Counted from the first letter of the stretch, positions 1-7,018 are shown. The stretch: 13,007 bases of DNA from an uncultured Lachnospiraceae bacterium (GCA_910588885.1 CAJUSQ010000009.1:1-13007), one strand, 5' to 3'. The notes: a model not told the origin generated them from the sequence alone. Made by a program: numbers and translations.

Positions 1-45
1 GAATCCGGCCTATTTAAAGTTGCCTTACGGCAAGAGGCCGGATTC
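1..45. repeat. Nested inverted repeat at window edge
   Basis: A perfect 10-bp inverted repeat (GAATCCGGCC at 1-10, GGCCGGATTC at 36-45) encloses a second perfect 5-bp stem (TTGCC at 20-24, GGCAA at 29-33, loop TTAC). No T-run follows on the plus strand, and the minus-strand continuation is outside the window. It could be an extragenic palindrome or the 3' end structure of the pyrD-like transcript. Confidence 0.6.
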
Positions 46-55
46 TGTCCCCATT

Positions 56-103
56 CCTGTATTGGCCTGTGGCCGTGCAGCGCACGGCCCAGGAGTGAAC
101 GGC
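56..103. repeat. Dispersed palindromic repeat, copy A
   Basis: This stretch closely matches 10749-10799. The shared parts are TATTGGC, TGTGGCCGTGCAG, GCACGGCCCAGG and GTGAAC. The core is an 8-bp stem, GGCCGTGC/GCACGGCC. The loop here is 3 nt, against 8 nt in the other copy. The outer TTACTGT/ACAGTAA arms seen in the other copy are degraded here. It is a non-coding repeat family member lying downstream of the pyrD-like gene. Confidence 0.8.
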
Positions 104-126
104 AACAAATGCAGCTCTTCTTACTA

Positions 127-166
127 TTGATACAGGTCTGTACATTGCTGCACAGACCTGTATCAA
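127..166. repeat. Perfect 15-bp inverted repeat
   Basis: TTGATACAGGTCTGT (127-141) and ACAGACCTGTATCAA (152-166) are exact reverse complements around a 10-nt loop. It lies 92 bases beyond the stop codon of the pyrD-like gene. No U-tract follows on either strand, so it is not a classic intrinsic terminator, but it could protect or end the pyrKD-like mRNA. Confidence 0.65.
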
Positions 167-258
167 CGGCATTTCAAATGGGCAAATTCCTATTTACACG
201 AAACAGCTTTAAAATGGATTTAAAAGTAACCGCTTTTCAAAGGGCTATCGATTCAGCC

Positions 259-1185
259 TTACACTCTATGGGCGAAACCAACCAAGTCCGAAAAGCTTTC
301 GATCCCCCTGCTTTGGCAATATCCTTCCATGCCCTCCAGAATTTCAACGGCTGCGTTGGGATTTATAAACTGTGCGCTGCCGATTCCCACCGCCGCAGCC
401 CCGGCCATCATGGTTTCAATTGCGGCTTCTGCCGTATAGATGCCTCCGCTTCCGATAATCGGGATCTTCACTTTCCGATAAACTTCCCAGGTCTTTAGAA
501 TGGCCTGCGGCAGAATTGCCGGACCGGAAACAGGCGCCTTTTTATTTCCGATGGCAGATTTCCCGGTTCGGATGTCTATATGCATCCCCATCGGCGTGCT
601 GACCAGGTAAACGGCATCCGCCCCGGCCGCTTCTATCGCCTGGGCCACTTCTCCGTAAATTTCAAAATTCGTGTTCATTTTTCCTATTATAGGAAAGGGA
701 ACTGCTTTTTTTACTGCCTCAATGACCTGATACATCGTTTCCGGAGCGGCGCTCATGACACCGCCCCCATGGGCTACATTCGGGCAGGCCCCGTTTACTT
801 CAATGGCTGCTATTTCTTCCGGCCGGCATTCTTCGGCGATTTTTTCCGCTACCGCTACGTAGTCTTCGATTTCATTTCCGCCGATACTGATTATAATCTG
901 TTCCGGCCTGCATGCTTTCTTTATTTCCGGAAGCTCTTCTTTCAAATACTGTGCTATCCCCGGATTCTGCAGGCCAATCGAAGTCAGCAGCCCGCTGGCC
1001 GTCTCGCAGATCCGCGGCGGCGGATTTCCCGGTCTCGGCTCATAAGTCACGGTTTTCATGGAAAACGCGCCGATTTTATTCAGATCGGTATAATCCTGCA
1101 GTTCATAGCCGTGGGCCACGCATCCGGAGGCTCCCAAAACAGGATTTGTCAATTTTATTCTTCCTAACGTAATCTCTTTATTCAT
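259..1185 (-). CDS. PyrD-like (class 1B dihydroorotate dehydrogenase family) FMN oxidoreductase, altered substrate site
   Basis: A 308-residue TIM-barrel flavoprotein of the class 1B dihydroorotate dehydrogenase family, which interconverts dihydroorotate and orotate with a PyrK partner. The start is ATG at 1185, with AGGAG at 1200-1196; a TTG at 1194 sits on top of that ribosome site. It overlaps the upstream pyrK-like gene by 8 bases. Family residues seen are K44 (SMKT), GLQNPG 71-76, N131 and catalytic C134 in the NGACPNV segment, K169, GMHID 200-204, and the FMN phosphate loop GSGG 245-248. Two positions differ from canonical enzymes. The Asn of the usual LLNAIG segment is T68, and the Asn of the usual INT segment is S196. 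In the lactococcal class 1A enzyme these correspond to orotate-binding N67 and N193 (aligned by eye). The fold and flavin chemistry are therefore secure, but the exact substrate is not. The other genes of a biosynthetic pyr operon are absent. Confidence 0.85.
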   Translation of the reverse strand: MNKEITLGRIKLTNPVLGASGCVAHGYELQDYTDLNKIGAFSMKTVTYEPRPGNPPPRICETASGLLTSIGLQNPGIAQYLKEELPEIKKACRPEQIIISIGGNEIEDYVAVAEKIAEECRPEEIAAIEVNGACPNVAHGGGVMSAAPETMYQVIEAVKKAVPFPIIGKMNTNFEIYGEVAQAIEAAGADAVYLVSTPMGMHIDIRTGKSAIGNKKAPVSGPAILPQAILKTWEVYRKVKIPIIGSGGIYTAEAAIETMMAGAAAVGIGSAQFINPNAAVEILEGMEGYCQSRGIESFSDLVGFAHRV

Positions 1186-1972
1186 CAAATACAATCTCCT
1201 TACCCTGAAATACCGGCCCGTCCTTGCAGACCCGTTTATATTCTATGCCGTTATCCGTCCGAATCGGTACCGCACAGCCCAGGCATACGCCAATGCCGCA
1301 GGCCATTTTCTCTTCCAGAGACATCCAGGCGTTTTTCTCCTTTTCTTCCGCATACCCCTGCAGGGCTTTCAGCATCGGCTTAGGGCCGCAGGCACAAATG
1401 AAATCGCCGGAAATGTTTTCCTGTCTCAAAACATCCAGCACATTTCCTTTGGTTCCGTAAGAACCGTCCTCGGTAGCAATCCAAACATCCGCATATTTTT
1501 CCATATCTTCTTTCAAAAACATATCGGAATCCCGGTAGCCCAGCACCGCCGTTACTTTTCCGGGAAGCTGTTTGGCCAATTCCAGCATGGGCGGGATGCC
1601 GATCCCCCCTGCCACCAAAATCCCGTGACGGGATACCGGTGGAACACTTACCGCAAAATCCATAGCCGCTCCATAGCCGTTTCCCAGAGGGCCGAAAACC
1701 GTAATTTTTTCCTGCTCCTTCCATTTGGAAAATTCTTCCGTCCCTTTTCCGGCTACACGGTATACCATACGCAGCCGGTTCTTTTCCCGGTCAATCTCAC
1801 AAATACTGATGGGACGTCCCAGCTTTCTTGCACTGTCCTTGCAATACAGGATTACAAATTGCCCTGGAAGAGCTTCCTTTGCGATCTGTCCGCAGGAAAT
1901 CCACATACTGTAAATATCCGGGGCCAGCTTTTTCTGTTCGCAAACCATCGCTGTGATTCTTATCGCACTCAT
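1178..1972 (-). CDS. PyrK-like FAD/[2Fe-2S] electron transfer subunit
   Basis: A 264-residue protein of the PyrK family, which passes electrons between NAD(H) and the PyrD flavin. The ferredoxin-reductase FAD motif RPISI is at 53-57. The nucleotide-binding segment GGIGIPPM is at 122-129 and CGPKPML at 195-201. The C-terminal [2Fe-2S] ligands are C225, C230, C233 and C249, with the usual VCKDGPVF ending motif. Length is normal for the family. The ATG at 1972 has only a weak ribosome site (AGGAAAG just upstream). The stop codon overlaps the start of the pyrD-like gene, so the two are translationally coupled and should form an NAD-linked complex. Close linkage to an amidohydrolase, a lyase and a GntR regulator suggests a catabolic or salvage role (inference), where the complex could run in the reductive direction. 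Confidence 0.88.
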   Translation of the reverse strand: MSAIRITAMVCEQKKLAPDIYSMWISCGQIAKEALPGQFVILYCKDSARKLGRPISICEIDREKNRLRMVYRVAGKGTEEFSKWKEQEKITVFGPLGNGYGAAMDFAVSVPPVSRHGILVAGGIGIPPMLELAKQLPGKVTAVLGYRDSDMFLKEDMEKYADVWIATEDGSYGTKGNVLDVLRQENISGDFICACGPKPMLKALQGYAEEKEKNAWMSLEEKMACGIGVCLGCAVPIRTDNGIEYKRVCKDGPVFQGKEIVFDE

Positions 1973-1990
1973 ACTTTCCTATCCCTTTCC

Positions 1991-2030
1991 TTTTTGTACT
2001 TATTTGTACTTTTCTGTATTTTTTTGTATG
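1991..2030. promoter_or_regulatory. Four TGTA half-sites at exact 10-bp period (candidate GntR operator)
   Basis: Four consecutive 10-mers, tttttgtact, tatttgtact, tttctgtatt and tttttgtatg, place TGTA at 1995, 2005, 2015 and 2025. This puts all four on the same face of the helix. They lie between the divergent pyrK-like and gntR genes. The same half-site occurs as a palindrome upstream of the transporter operon. FadR-type GntR proteins often bind GTATAC-like or repeated GGTATA-like sites, so the neighbouring regulator is the obvious candidate. Confidence 0.55.
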
Positions 2031-2051
2031 CAAAAAAATGCATTTCTGCAA
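2023..2051 (-). promoter_or_regulatory. Candidate promoter of the pyrK-pyrD-like pair
   Basis: On the minus strand TTGCAG (2051-2046) and TACAAA (2028-2023) are 17 bp apart. The -10 match is only partial. If used, transcription would start near 2016 and the TGTA repeats would cover the -10 to about +20 region, which fits repression. Confidence 0.3.
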
Positions 2052-2112
2052 ATATGCTTTGTTTTCCATGTTAAAAATTCTTTTGTTTTCCAATATTACA
2101 GGACTTTCCTTG

Positions 2113-2141
2113 TTGAATTTTCCCATTAAAATTGCTATAAT
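2113..2141 (+). promoter_or_regulatory. Sigma-A promoter of the GntR regulator
   Basis: TTGAAT (2113-2118) and a perfect TATAAT (2136-2141) are separated by 17 bp. The predicted start is near 2148, which excludes an ATG at 2151 as the translation start and supports the ATG at 2193. Confidence 0.75.
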
Positions 2142-2151
2142 TAGGAGCAAA

Positions 2152-2167
2152 TGTATTTTACAAATAA
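2152..2167. promoter_or_regulatory. Candidate autoregulatory operator at the gntR transcription start
   Basis: TGTATTTTACAAATAA starts just after the predicted +1 of gntR. It holds inverted TGTA/TACA half-sites. It shares TGTATTTT with the left arm and TACAAATAA with the right flank of the palindrome at 7070-7101, as if the centre of that site had been removed. A repressor bound here would block gntR initiation. Confidence 0.4.
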
Positions 2168-2192
2168 GCTGGTTGCAAGGAGGCGGTCCCGT

Positions 2193-2885
2193 ATGCTGGA
2201 AAAACTACTTCATATCCGGAATTCCATAGGTGAAAAAAAGCAGGTCAGCGACCTTTTATACTGCACGTTAAAGGAAGCCATTGCCAACGGTACGATTCCT
2301 CCCGGCTATCGTCTGAAGGAAGAAGAACTGGCGGATTGGTTCGACGTCAGCCGTACCCCGGTTAGGGAGGCGATCAAACGTCTGGAATACGAGGGATTTG
2401 TGACTTCCGACCATTTACGGGGATCAATTGTCCGGCAGTTTGAACTGAACGAATGTTTGGATACATTGGAGGTCCTGGAGTGGCTGCGCAACCTGGCCAT
2501 TGATTTTTTGGAGGGACGGATTCCACGGGCTCTGCTGATGCAGCTGGAAGCCAACCTGCGAAGAGGGGACACGCTTTCCGACCCTCACGCGCAGTTTGAA
2601 AATAACGTGGAGTTCCATTCCTTATTAATCCAGGCAACGGGCAATACGGAACTGATTAAAATCACCCGCCGCCTGGAATTCCGGGAAAAGACCATTGCCA
2701 ACAACATCCTGCTTTATAAATATGAAGAAAATTATGTCCAGAACCATCGGGACCTTCTGAAGGCAATTATCGAAAATAACAAGGAATACATCGGCAATTA
2801 CAAGCTCCGGAATATGGAGCATGTCAATAAATATATGAATATGCTGATCGGCAAATTTTTAGATGAAAAGAAACCGGCCCGCTAA
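2193..2885 (+). CDS. GntR-family (FadR/FCD subfamily) transcriptional regulator
   Basis: A 230-residue regulator. The ATG at 2193 has AAGGAGG at 2177-2183, 9 nt upstream; an in-frame ATG at 2151 has no properly spaced site. The winged helix lies at about 18-82, including the EELADWFDVSRTPVREAI segment typical of GntR proteins. An FCD effector domain follows at about 88-215. FCD proteins usually hold a metal with one Asp and three His. The histidines H142, H185 and H210 are present, but the usual Asp four residues before the first His is N138, so metal or ligand binding may differ. It is divergent from the pyrK-pyrD-like pair and convergent with the transporter-amidohydrolase-lyase operon. This position makes it the probable local regulator of both units. 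Its ligand is probably a carboxylated pathway intermediate (inference). Confidence 0.9.
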   Translation: MLEKLLHIRNSIGEKKQVSDLLYCTLKEAIANGTIPPGYRLKEEELADWFDVSRTPVREAIKRLEYEGFVTSDHLRGSIVRQFELNECLDTLEVLEWLRNLAIDFLEGRIPRALLMQLEANLRRGDTLSDPHAQFENNVEFHSLLIQATGNTELIKITRRLEFREKTIANNILLYKYEENYVQNHRDLLKAIIENNKEYIGNYKLRNMEHVNKYMNMLIGKFLDEKKPAR

Positions 2886-2946
2886 AATTCTGTTGAAAAA
2901 CCGGCCTGTTAGATTTCATTGAAAAACCTTCCCGCTAAATTTTTCC
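2871..2946. repeat. Three imperfect tandem copies at the convergent gene ends
   Basis: Copies begin at 2871, 2898 and 2924 (period 27 then 26). Each starts AAACCGGCC, AAACCGGCC or AAACCTTCC, continues through a GCTAA/GTTAG-like segment and is AT-rich after that. The first copy encodes the last residues and stop of the GntR protein. The second contains the stop of the lyase gene on the other strand, and the third encodes its last residues. Confidence 0.55.
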
Positions 2947-4253
2947 ATCAATTCCCGGGATACACGGACTGCCATTTCCGGGCATTTTCCAAGGTACGCC
3001 AAGGGATTCAGCAGGTCGTGGATCTCTTCTGCCGGAAGGTCCTTGGTGATTTCCGCCCGGCTGCATAGTTCTTCTTCAAAATCCAGGTGTTCCTGAAAGG
3101 TGTGTACCGCGATTTTCCCGATTTTCTCATGGGCGTTTTGTTTTCCGATTTTTCTGCCCAATTCCAGCATAATATGCTCGGACTGTGTCAGGCCGCCAAG
3201 CCGGTTCAGATTCCGGCGCATATTTTCTTCCTGCACAATCAGGGTTTCCAAAAGCTCACAGCCACGATCCAGTACTTCTGCCGTATACAGGCAGATCTGT
3301 TCCATTTTCGTCCGCTCTCCGATAAAATGCTGCATATTGCGTTCATGGTCAACCAGCATCAGTTCCATGATTTCTGCCGCTCCATAGCGGAGATGGGATG
3401 CTTTTGCCAGAATGTGCTGGGTGTTGGTAGGATTCACTTTATGAGGCATCGTGGAGGAACCAACCCGTCCCGCGCCCCAGTATTCCGACAGTTCCCCGTA
3501 TTCCGTCCCCATAAGCTCATAGACTTCTTTCGCAATCCGTCCGGCGCAGGCGCCAAGCAGCGCGGCCTGAACCGCAAATTCCCCGTATCTGTCCCGGGAA
3601 GCATGCCAGCAGATGTCCGGGACCGAAAGCCCCAGTTCTTCCGCCATTAATTCCTGTATTTTTTCCCCGTATTCCCCGAAGGAAACCAGGGAGCCCACGG
3701 CCCCTGACATCTGCAAAGCCAGGATCCGTTTCCTGCTTTCTCTTAGCCGTTCCATACAACGGTACAATTCGCTTGCCCAAATCGCAGCTTTATAGCCAAA
3801 GGTGATCGGCAGCGCCTGCACATTATGGGTCCTGCCCATCATGGGGGTATCGGCATATTTTTCCGCCAGGCGGCAGGCCGCCCGGCCCATGGCCCCAAGG
3901 ACGGGTTCTGCCGCTTCTAAGGTCCCTTTCAGTGCAAGAACCATGGCCGTATCAATAATATCCTGGGTCGTCGCACCCAGATGGATGTACTGGCCCGCTT
4001 CACCGCCTACGGCTGTTTCCAGAAGCCGGAGCATGGATACCATGGGATGGCCGGTCTTTTGGTAGAGCTCGTCATATTTTTCCATTGCGAGACATTCCAC
4101 TTTTGCATGGCTTACAATATCCGCCGCAACGTCTTTGGGAATCATTCCTAATTTCCCCTGGGCATTGGCAAGGGCCTTTTCCACCTGCAGCCATCGGTCA
4201 AACATGCCTTCCCTGGAAAGCAGGGCTTCTATTTGGCGTAATATTTTTTCCAT
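2916..4253 (-). CDS. Adenylosuccinate lyase/fumarase superfamily lyase (PurB-like), catabolic paralog
   Basis: A 445-residue enzyme of the superfamily that eliminates fumarate, or a related acid, from succinyl-type substrates. The ATG at 4253 has GGAGG at 4265-4261, 7 nt away; an upstream in-frame ATG at 4283 lacks a site. The three conserved regions are present. These are YIHLGATTQD at 89-98 with H91, the catalytic base/acid region GRTHNVQALP at 140-149 with H143, and the mobile signature loop GSSTMPHKVNP at 265-275 with S266/S267. The N-terminal segment WLQVEKALANAQGKLGMIP resembles both bacterial adenylosuccinate lyases and carboxymuconate cycloisomerases. It is the last gene after the transporter and amidohydrolase genes, 37 nt after the latter, and no other purine genes are present. 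A housekeeping PurB role is therefore unlikely. Elimination from an N-carbamoyl-aspartate-like product of the amidohydrolase is a plausible but untested role. Confidence 0.85.
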   Translation of the reverse strand: MEKILRQIEALLSREGMFDRWLQVEKALANAQGKLGMIPKDVAADIVSHAKVECLAMEKYDELYQKTGHPMVSMLRLLETAVGGEAGQYIHLGATTQDIIDTAMVLALKGTLEAAEPVLGAMGRAACRLAEKYADTPMMGRTHNVQALPITFGYKAAIWASELYRCMERLRESRKRILALQMSGAVGSLVSFGEYGEKIQELMAEELGLSVPDICWHASRDRYGEFAVQAALLGACAGRIAKEVYELMGTEYGELSEYWGAGRVGSSTMPHKVNPTNTQHILAKASHLRYGAAEIMELMLVDHERNMQHFIGERTKMEQICLYTAEVLDRGCELLETLIVQEENMRRNLNRLGGLTQSEHIMLELGRKIGKQNAHEKIGKIAVHTFQEHLDFEEELCSRAEITKDLPAEEIHDLLNPLAYLGKCPEMAVRVSRELMEKFSGKVFQ

Positions 4254-4290
4254 TTTCCTACCTCCGGTTTTGACGCAATCCATTCACAGG

Positions 4291-5673
4291 TCATTTGACA
4301 TTCTCTGCTTTTGCTGCAGGGATATACTTGCCGTAGCCCGGTTCACAATCTACGATTCCGTCGCTCATAACTACGCGTCCCCGAACAACGGCTTGGGTTA
4401 CTTTTCCATGCATTTTCCGGCCTACATAGGGAATGGTCTGGGTCTTGGTGTATACTTTGTCTTCTTTCGTAATTTCCCATTCTTCCTTTAAATCCACAAT
4501 CGTAAAATCAGCATCCGTCCCTACCAGATTCGATCCTTTCCGGGGGTAAAGCCCAAAGGCTTTCGCACAGTTTTCGGAGGAAATTTCCACCAATTTCTGC
4601 AGAGAGTAATGGCCTTCCTGCACATGGCTGACCAGCAGATGCCCATAGTAATCCAGCATTGCAAAGCCTGCACTGGTATGAAGGGCATCCTCCGGGTTAT
4701 ATTCTTCCGGCCTGCAAGGTGCATGATCAGATCCCATCATATCAATGGTACCGTCCTGAATCCCTTCCCAAATCTTGTCCAGATCCGGCGCCGCATCATG
4801 ATTGATATAGATAAATTTTTGATTCTCGATATCCCAGATTTCGTCGGAGGCATGGATGGCCGGCATGTATTCGCAGGAAGAAACAATTGTCATTTCCCCC
4901 TTTTCCTTCAACATACGAACCAGGTCAATGTATCCCGGCATCCAGCAGTGCATGGCATACCACTTCAGCCCCGCTTTTTTTGCATAATAGGCCAGCTGAT
5001 AGGCGGCGCCTGTCATTTCTTCGTCACTGTACCATTTATGGCGGACGTTTTTCAGCGTTACTTCCTTGCCTTCCGCCTTCACTTCTTCCACCGCCGCGTC
5101 AAAGAAATATTTGTCAAAGGGATGGACAGAGCAAAACTTGCCGTTGGCTTTACAATCTTTGAACGCTTCGTAAATCCGATGGGTGTCCAGGGTCCCGGCC
5201 GTAGTGTTATACGGATAGGTCGCTACCTTTTCAAAAATTTTAAACCACATGGTCCCGGCTTCTGAAATCTGCTTCACGGATTCGGAATCCCCCAGAGGGC
5301 TTCCGATGGGATTAAAATCCACTACTGCTTTCTGTGTTCCCGCTTCTACCTGCATCTGATATGCTTCCAGCGTGGAAGGCACCGGCTTCGTATTGGGCTG
5401 GGGAAACACCATGGTAATTCCGGAATGGGCTGCCGCACAGGTTCCGGTATAATAATCTTCTTTTTGCGTCAGTCCCGGTTCCCGTAAATGGCAGTGGGGG
5501 TCGATAAATCCCGGAAGCACATGCTTTCCGGCCGCGTCAATGGTTTGTGCCCCTTCTACCTCCTCGGAAGGGTCTACCAGCGCCGCGATTTTTTCCCCCT
5601 TGACGCAGATCGTCAAGGGGTAGAACTCTTTTTCCTGATAAACAAGTCCGTTTTTTATTACAAGATCATACAT
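4291..5673 (-). CDS. Cyclic amidohydrolase, dihydroorotase-like
   Basis: A 460-residue enzyme of the amidohydrolase superfamily (dihydroorotase, allantoinase and hydantoinase branch), which opens cyclic ureides. The ATG at 5673 has GGAGG at 5687-5683, 9 nt upstream. The binuclear metal site is complete: H60 and H62 in HCHLREPG, carboxylated lysine candidate K145 (WFKIFE), H184, H242, and D316 in GSDHAP. R64 of the HxHLR motif and N94 in the QPNT segment match dihydroorotase residues that hold the substrate carboxylate. Allantoinases usually have Asn in place of this Arg, and hydantoinases lack the motif. The sequence therefore favours a carboxylated ring such as dihydroorotate or carboxymethylhydantoin. 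It starts 45 nt after the transporter gene and precedes the lyase gene. Annotation as allantoinase or D-hydantoinase is possible by overall similarity. Confidence 0.88.
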   Translation of the reverse strand: MYDLVIKNGLVYQEKEFYPLTICVKGEKIAALVDPSEEVEGAQTIDAAGKHVLPGFIDPHCHLREPGLTQKEDYYTGTCAAAHSGITMVFPQPNTKPVPSTLEAYQMQVEAGTQKAVVDFNPIGSPLGDSESVKQISEAGTMWFKIFEKVATYPYNTTAGTLDTHRIYEAFKDCKANGKFCSVHPFDKYFFDAAVEEVKAEGKEVTLKNVRHKWYSDEEMTGAAYQLAYYAKKAGLKWYAMHCWMPGYIDLVRMLKEKGEMTIVSSCEYMPAIHASDEIWDIENQKFIYINHDAAPDLDKIWEGIQDGTIDMMGSDHAPCRPEEYNPEDALHTSAGFAMLDYYGHLLVSHVQEGHYSLQKLVEISSENCAKAFGLYPRKGSNLVGTDADFTIVDLKEEWEITKEDKVYTKTQTIPYVGRKMHGKVTQAVVRGRVVMSDGIVDCEPGYGKYIPAAKAENVK

Positions 5674-5718
5674 TTTTCCTATCCTCCATTTTATTCCAAA
5701 CCGATTCAACTCCTGCTT

Positions 5719-6957
5719 CTATGCAAGGAATCCTCTTACAATTGTAATAATATTATTCACTACCATATATAAAACTACCAGGTAGGAAGCCACCAACGCA
5801 ATCGTAAAGGCAATATGGGTTTTCTGCTCTCCCATTTCTTCCTTTTTGTTCAGAAGAAATATAGTCAGGATTCCCAGAATCGGGGTATTGATTACGCCGC
5901 CAATCTGAGCCAGGGTCAGAAGCTGTGCCGGAACTCCGCCATAGGCAAACACCACGGCCAGGGCAAACAGCAGCATGACAATGGAAACAACATTTTCCGT
6001 CTTGCTCTCCATTCCGGATTCTTTATTCAGGGACTGAAGCAGAAGGTTAATCCCCAGCTTCGGCGCCATCATTTCGGAAGAAAGTGCGGCCGCAAGGAAG
6101 GCAATGCCAAAAACCGGGCGGATAAAGGCTCCCAGAAGTCCGGACAACCCCAAGGCCAAATCCATGCCTGTCCCAATGGGGGCGCCGGGAAACAGGTTGG
6201 CTCCCACGAAGTAGCAGGCAGCGGAAATAATTCCGATCACTGCAACACCGCCGATCACGTCCGCCAGCAGTCCGCCTTTTTTCAGGTCCTCCGTCCGATA
6301 ACCTTTTTCCTTGGCCAGGGAGGAACCATAGGCCACGGTTCCCAGGGAAGCCGTTGTCCCCATCAGAGACAGCATCATGGCTTTTGCTCCGGCCGGCATT
6401 CCGAAGAAGCTGTGAGACACGGTTCCGTCATAGGGAATTCCCAACGTGGCCAGGAAGGAAATGACAAAAATCACAACCATAATCGCCACTAATATTTTCA
6501 TAAAAACTTCTACTTTCTGATACAGCCCTTTCATAAAGTACAAAAGGCCACAGATGAGAAGGCCGATTACCGCTCCCACTTTCAAAGGGATAAAGGGGAA
6601 CAGAATCAAAAACGCCAGACCTACCCCAATCACATTCCCGATTCCGTATACGCATTGCCCCGCAAAGGCAAAAACGCCTGCCAGTACTGCCCATACCGGG
6701 CCGTAGTTTTCCCGGATTCCCACCATAATCGGTTTTCCGGTTACAACCGTATACTTATTCATTGCAAAAGTAAAAACCGCCCGGAATATTAAAATTGCAA
6801 TGACCCACCAAATCAGGGTATACCCAAAGTTGGCGCCTGTGTTGGTAAAGGATACAATCGAACCGGGCCCTATGCTGGTTGCCGCCAGAATCATGCCCGG
6901 CCCAAGGGCTGCAAGTAAATACTTGATTCCGGTTTTTTCTGTTGTTTGATTTTTCAT
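5719..6957 (-). CDS. Nramp-superfamily transporter lacking the metal-binding motifs
   Basis: A 412-residue integral membrane protein with about 11 hydrophobic segments and the LeuT-type Nramp layout. The start ATG at 6957 is preceded by GGAGGAG. In Nramp metal transporters helix 1 carries DPGN and helix 6 carries MPH. Here helix 1 reads IGPGS (G30-P31-G32-S33), and the helix 6 position reads SLG (204-206, aligned by eye). The Asp, Asn and Met ligands are thus all missing while the helix-breaking PG is kept. Transport of Mn or Fe is unlikely. As first gene of an operon with an amidohydrolase and a lyase, it probably imports the pathway substrate, perhaps an anionic ring compound (inference). 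Databases may label it a divalent metal transporter. Confidence 0.82.
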   Translation of the reverse strand: MKNQTTEKTGIKYLLAALGPGMILAATSIGPGSIVSFTNTGANFGYTLIWWVIAILIFRAVFTFAMNKYTVVTGKPIMVGIRENYGPVWAVLAGVFAFAGQCVYGIGNVIGVGLAFLILFPFIPLKVGAVIGLLICGLLYFMKGLYQKVEVFMKILVAIMVVIFVISFLATLGIPYDGTVSHSFFGMPAGAKAMMLSLMGTTASLGTVAYGSSLAKEKGYRTEDLKKGGLLADVIGGVAVIGIISAACYFVGANLFPGAPIGTGMDLALGLSGLLGAFIRPVFGIAFLAAALSSEMMAPKLGINLLLQSLNKESGMESKTENVVSIVMLLFALAVVFAYGGVPAQLLTLAQIGGVINTPILGILTIFLLNKKEEMGEQKTHIAFTIALVASYLVVLYMVVNNIITIVRGFLA

Positions 6958-7012
6958 GAAACCTCTCCTCCTATATTTTCATCATATCAGGGCTTATGCC
7001 TTTGATGATATT

Positions 7013-7018
7013 ATTATA
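7013..7018 (-). promoter_or_regulatory. Possible -10 box of the transporter operon
   Basis: TATAAT is read on the minus strand at 7018-7013, 55 nt before the transporter start codon. No good -35 box lies 16-18 bp upstream. A weak -35 with an operator centred about 70 bp upstream would fit activated expression. Confidence 0.3.

Noticed and set aside
2151..2192. ATG at 2151 as start of the GntR protein
   Set aside because: It is about 3 nt from the predicted transcription start, its AGGAG is too close, and the extra 14 residues are not part of the family. AAGGAGG precedes the ATG at 2193.
4291..5673. Confident naming as allantoinase
   Set aside because: The HxHLREPG motif with Arg and the downstream PNT favour a carboxylated substrate, and no ureidoglycolate or allantoate genes are nearby.
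5719..6957. Assignment as a manganese or iron transporter (MntH)
   Set aside because: All the metal-coordinating residues of helices 1 and 6 are replaced.
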